NCBI GenBank assembly: GCA_016929795.1
Contig: JAFGIA010000107.1
Coordinates: forward strand, 1 to 14,739
Length of the DNA: 14,739 bases
Direction of reading: 5' to 3'
Source: Anaerolineae bacterium
GTDB taxonomy: Bacteria; Chloroflexota; Anaerolineae; JAAYZQ01
Part shown: piece by piece, positions 13,254 to 14,739 of the stretch
How positions within the stretch are numbered: position 1 is the first letter of the stretch
How the letters are laid out: each line of letters begins with the position of its first letter
Program-made: the position numbers and the translations under genes
Notes under the pieces: model-generated
The model's input: the letters and a program-made list of their open reading frames with translations, nothing else
Told to the model about the DNA's origin: nothing
The model's database searches: none

Positions 13254-14360
13254 TCACCCATCCGCTGTGCCGGACAGAAATCGGCGCAGCTCCTCCGCGG
13301 CCGCTGCCGGCGTCTCCTGGCAGATGTACATCCCCAGGTGCTCCAGTCCACCAACTTCCTGGGTGTAGGGCAGAAACTCGAAATAGAGGCCGGCGCCCGG
13401 GCCGTTGTTGGCCAGGACGTTGTAGGCCACCTCGCGATCCAGGCCGCGCAGCACGTGGTGCATGGCCCGCGTGGCATCGTGCCAGCCATGCGCCACGGCG
13501 GCAATCTCGTCGTCATCCAGCTCGCATAGATGCGCCTTGCGCTTATCTTTGACGACCAGCACGGTGTCGTAGGGGCGGCGCATGAAATAGGGGACGGCCA
13601 GCAAGGCCGGCCCATAGTCGACGACGGTCAGCTCGCGCGGGTTTTCGCGCAGCAGGTGTGCAGCCAGGGGCTCGCCCTGCTCGCGCTCAAAGCGGGCGTT
13701 GCCCGCCAGGCGGCGGGGCAGCAGATTGCTCCACAGGATCTGCTGGTGCCCGTGGGCCAGTGAGGCGCCCACCGGGTGCCCGTAATTCTTGATGATCAGC
13801 ACCCAGCCGGCGTCGTCGGGCGCGCCTGACAGGAGCGCGCTTTCCAGCGCGGCCAGGCGCGCCATCACAACTGCACAGTCGGCGACAGGCAGGTTGTGCC
13901 AGTCGCGGTCGTGGAGCGTCGACGTCCACTGCACAAAGTGCATGCCACGTGCCGGTTGCTCGTCGCCGGGCCAGGGGTAAAGCACGGGGAAGAGGTTCTC
14001 GTTGATGAAGGTCTGGCTCTCTGAGACGGGCAGGGGGGCGACGTCGACGATGCCCGTGGTTTCTCCCCGGCAGATGGGGCAGGGGCGCGGCGAGGCAGTC
14101 GGCATCTCGGGTGAATCGGGGCGGTTGTCGTGCGGGCGCCTGCTGCGAGCCGATGTATGGACGATCACGTCGCCAGTGCGCGGGTCGACGGCGCAGGTGC
14201 CGTCGGGCAAGGCCGTGGTCGAGGCCAGTTCCTGGCGGACGAGGTGGGCCAGTGCACCGTGGTCAAGCTTGCCTACCCGGTGTGCACGCACCAGGCGATC
14301 AAGGATATCGAGGGGCAAGTGAGGATGGCTCATTCGTCTCACGAGCGCTGTGCTAGCCAT
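13254..14360 (-). CDS. GalT-like nucleotidyltransferase (HIT superfamily)
   Basis: A 368-residue protein related to galactose-1-phosphate uridylyltransferases. Residues 1-85 are a family-type N-terminal segment containing ARSRRPHDN. CPIC (C94, C97) is a likely half of a zinc site. The GalT/HIT motif HxHxQ is H203-G-H205-Q-Q207, within NYGHPVGASLAHGHQQ, with H205 the expected nucleotidylated residue. The C-terminal YFEFLPYTQEVGGLEHLG matches the family's closing strand region. Members transfer NMP groups between sugar-1-phosphates and nucleotides; the substrate here cannot be fixed, and no other Leloir-pathway gene is in the window. The upstream HTH gene ends inside the first codons. ATG 14333 (MSHPHLPLDILDR), 5 nt after that gene's TGA, is an alternative start suited to translational coupling. 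Neither start has a good ribosome-binding site. Confidence 0.85.
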   Translation of the reverse strand: MASTALVRRMSHPHLPLDILDRLVRAHRVGKLDHGALAHLVRQELASTTALPDGTCAVDPRTGDVIVHTSARSRRPHDNRPDSPEMPTASPRPCPICRGETTGIVDVAPLPVSESQTFINENLFPVLYPWPGDEQPARGMHFVQWTSTLHDRDWHNLPVADCAVVMARLAALESALLSGAPDDAGWVLIIKNYGHPVGASLAHGHQQILWSNLLPRRLAGNARFEREQGEPLAAHLLRENPRELTVVDYGPALLAVPYFMRRPYDTVLVVKDKRKAHLCELDDDEIAAVAHGWHDATRAMHHVLRGLDREVAYNVLANNGPGAGLYFEFLPYTQEVGGLEHLGMYICQETPAAAAEELRRFLSGTADG

Positions 14361-14707
14361 CCGTCCAGCTTCTGGCGGGCGATCCGATAGCCGGCGCCGA
14401 TCTTGCGCGCCTTGATCTGGCCCGACTCGATCAGGGCGAGCACCTCAGCTTCGGGCATGTGCAGGTAGGCAGCGGCCTCGGGCAGGGTCATGATTTCAGC
14501 CGGCGTGGTGGGGACGCCGGGCTGCCCGGCCCTGTCCTGCATCGCCGCCCTCATCGCCTGGGAAAGCGAGAACCCTTCGCTGAGCGGCGCAGGGGGTTGT
14601 GTACCTCCAAATGTGAGAAACCCCCAGCCCGGCGCCGGGTGGCCTGGATCGATGGGGCTTGGGCGTTCGAGGGCGAGGATGGTCAAGGATCTGCATACAA
14701 CCCCCAT
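14339..14707 (-). CDS. Excisionase-type HTH DNA-binding protein, 5' end uncertain
   Basis: The C-terminal ~50 residues (71-120) form a small winged HTH of the excisionase/MerR-like HTH_17 type: MTLPEAAAYLHM, VLALIESGQIKARKIG, YRIARQKLDGWL. Such domains bind DNA as regulators or as recombination directionality factors, or serve as DNA-binding parts of larger proteins. The stretch before residue 52 has no recognisable fold. ATG 14707 is the first in the window, but the frame stays open to the right edge, so the gene may begin outside. Shorter starts at 14554 and 14542 (GAGGG 5 nt upstream of the latter) would give about 70 residues. It overlaps the start of the GalT-like gene by 22 bp, so the two are probably cotranscribed. 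No integrase is nearby, so a regulatory role is more likely than excision. Confidence 0.7.
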   Translation of the reverse strand: MGVVCRSLTILALERPSPIDPGHPAPGWGFLTFGGTQPPAPLSEGFSLSQAMRAAMQDRAGQPGVPTTPAEIMTLPEAAAYLHMPEAEVLALIESGQIKARKIGAGYRIARQKLDGWLAQRS

Positions 14708-14739
14708 GGCAGCCAGGGGCGCGTCCAGCGTGGGCTGCA

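Noticed and set aside
1..14739. CRISPR arrays, tRNA/rRNA genes, transposases, prophage genes
   Set aside because: I found no regularly spaced repeats, cloverleaf sequences, rRNA signatures or transposase motifs while reading both strands; a covariance-model search was not possible here.

Overview
The window is a 14.7 kb piece of a high-GC bacterial chromosome. Its gene content resembles Chloroflexota of the Anaerolineae/Caldilineae type. The clues are a histidine kinase with a 7TM N-terminal sensor, a V4R-domain protein, Tat/Sec lipoproteins on long Pro/Thr tethers, a secreted CAP protein ending in a short '(F/Y)xP(I/L)V(V/I)R' tail, and a DUF362 protein beside a polyferredoxin. This placement is an inference from gene families, not from a marker gene. 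I see no tRNA, rRNA, CRISPR array, transposase or phage gene.

Layout. 1-2296 (+): the 3' part of an FtsX/MacB-type ABC transporter permease, cut by the left edge. 2297-2648: a non-coding stretch with REP-like 'GTCATTGCGAG' repeats, a strong hairpin, and then a promoter and structured leader. 2649-3893 (+): secreted CAP/SCP-domain protein. 3947-4522 (-): staphylococcal-nuclease-like lipoprotein. 4523-4766: divergent, locally AT-rich promoter region. 4767-5744 (+): membrane-anchored alpha/beta hydrolase. 5647-7545 (-): orphan 7TM-PAS histidine kinase whose 3' end overlaps the hydrolase gene antisense by 98 bp. 7546-7904: divergent promoter region. 7905-9035 and 9028-10617 (+): a two-gene operon of a Tat-lipoprotein DUF362 protein and a fused NapH-NapG-like polyferredoxin. 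10739-12436 (+): CocE/NonD-type serine hydrolase. 12414-13085 (-): V4R-domain protein, overlapping the hydrolase 3' end. 13254-14360 (-): GalT-like (HIT superfamily) nucleotidyltransferase, preceded by and overlapping an excisionase-type HTH gene (14339-14707, -) that stays open to the right edge.

How the genes work together. Most look like independent cell-envelope and housekeeping functions. The clear functional unit is the DUF362/polyferredoxin operon. The second protein joins a NapH-like membrane part with two cytoplasmic [4Fe-4S] motifs to a NapG/MauM-like part with four more. An internal twin-arginine plus hydrophobic segment sits between them. Positive-inside topology would make it a six-cluster transmembrane electron wire ending outside the membrane, where the DUF362 lipoprotein is tethered. 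No known terminal reductase is encoded beside it, so this pair is the best candidate here for a poorly described system.

A regulatory theme also runs through the window. At least five start regions carry an extended -10 (TGnTAnnnT), four of them with a TTG-type -35 exactly 17 bp upstream. This points to a housekeeping sigma factor with a strong preference for extended -10 elements.
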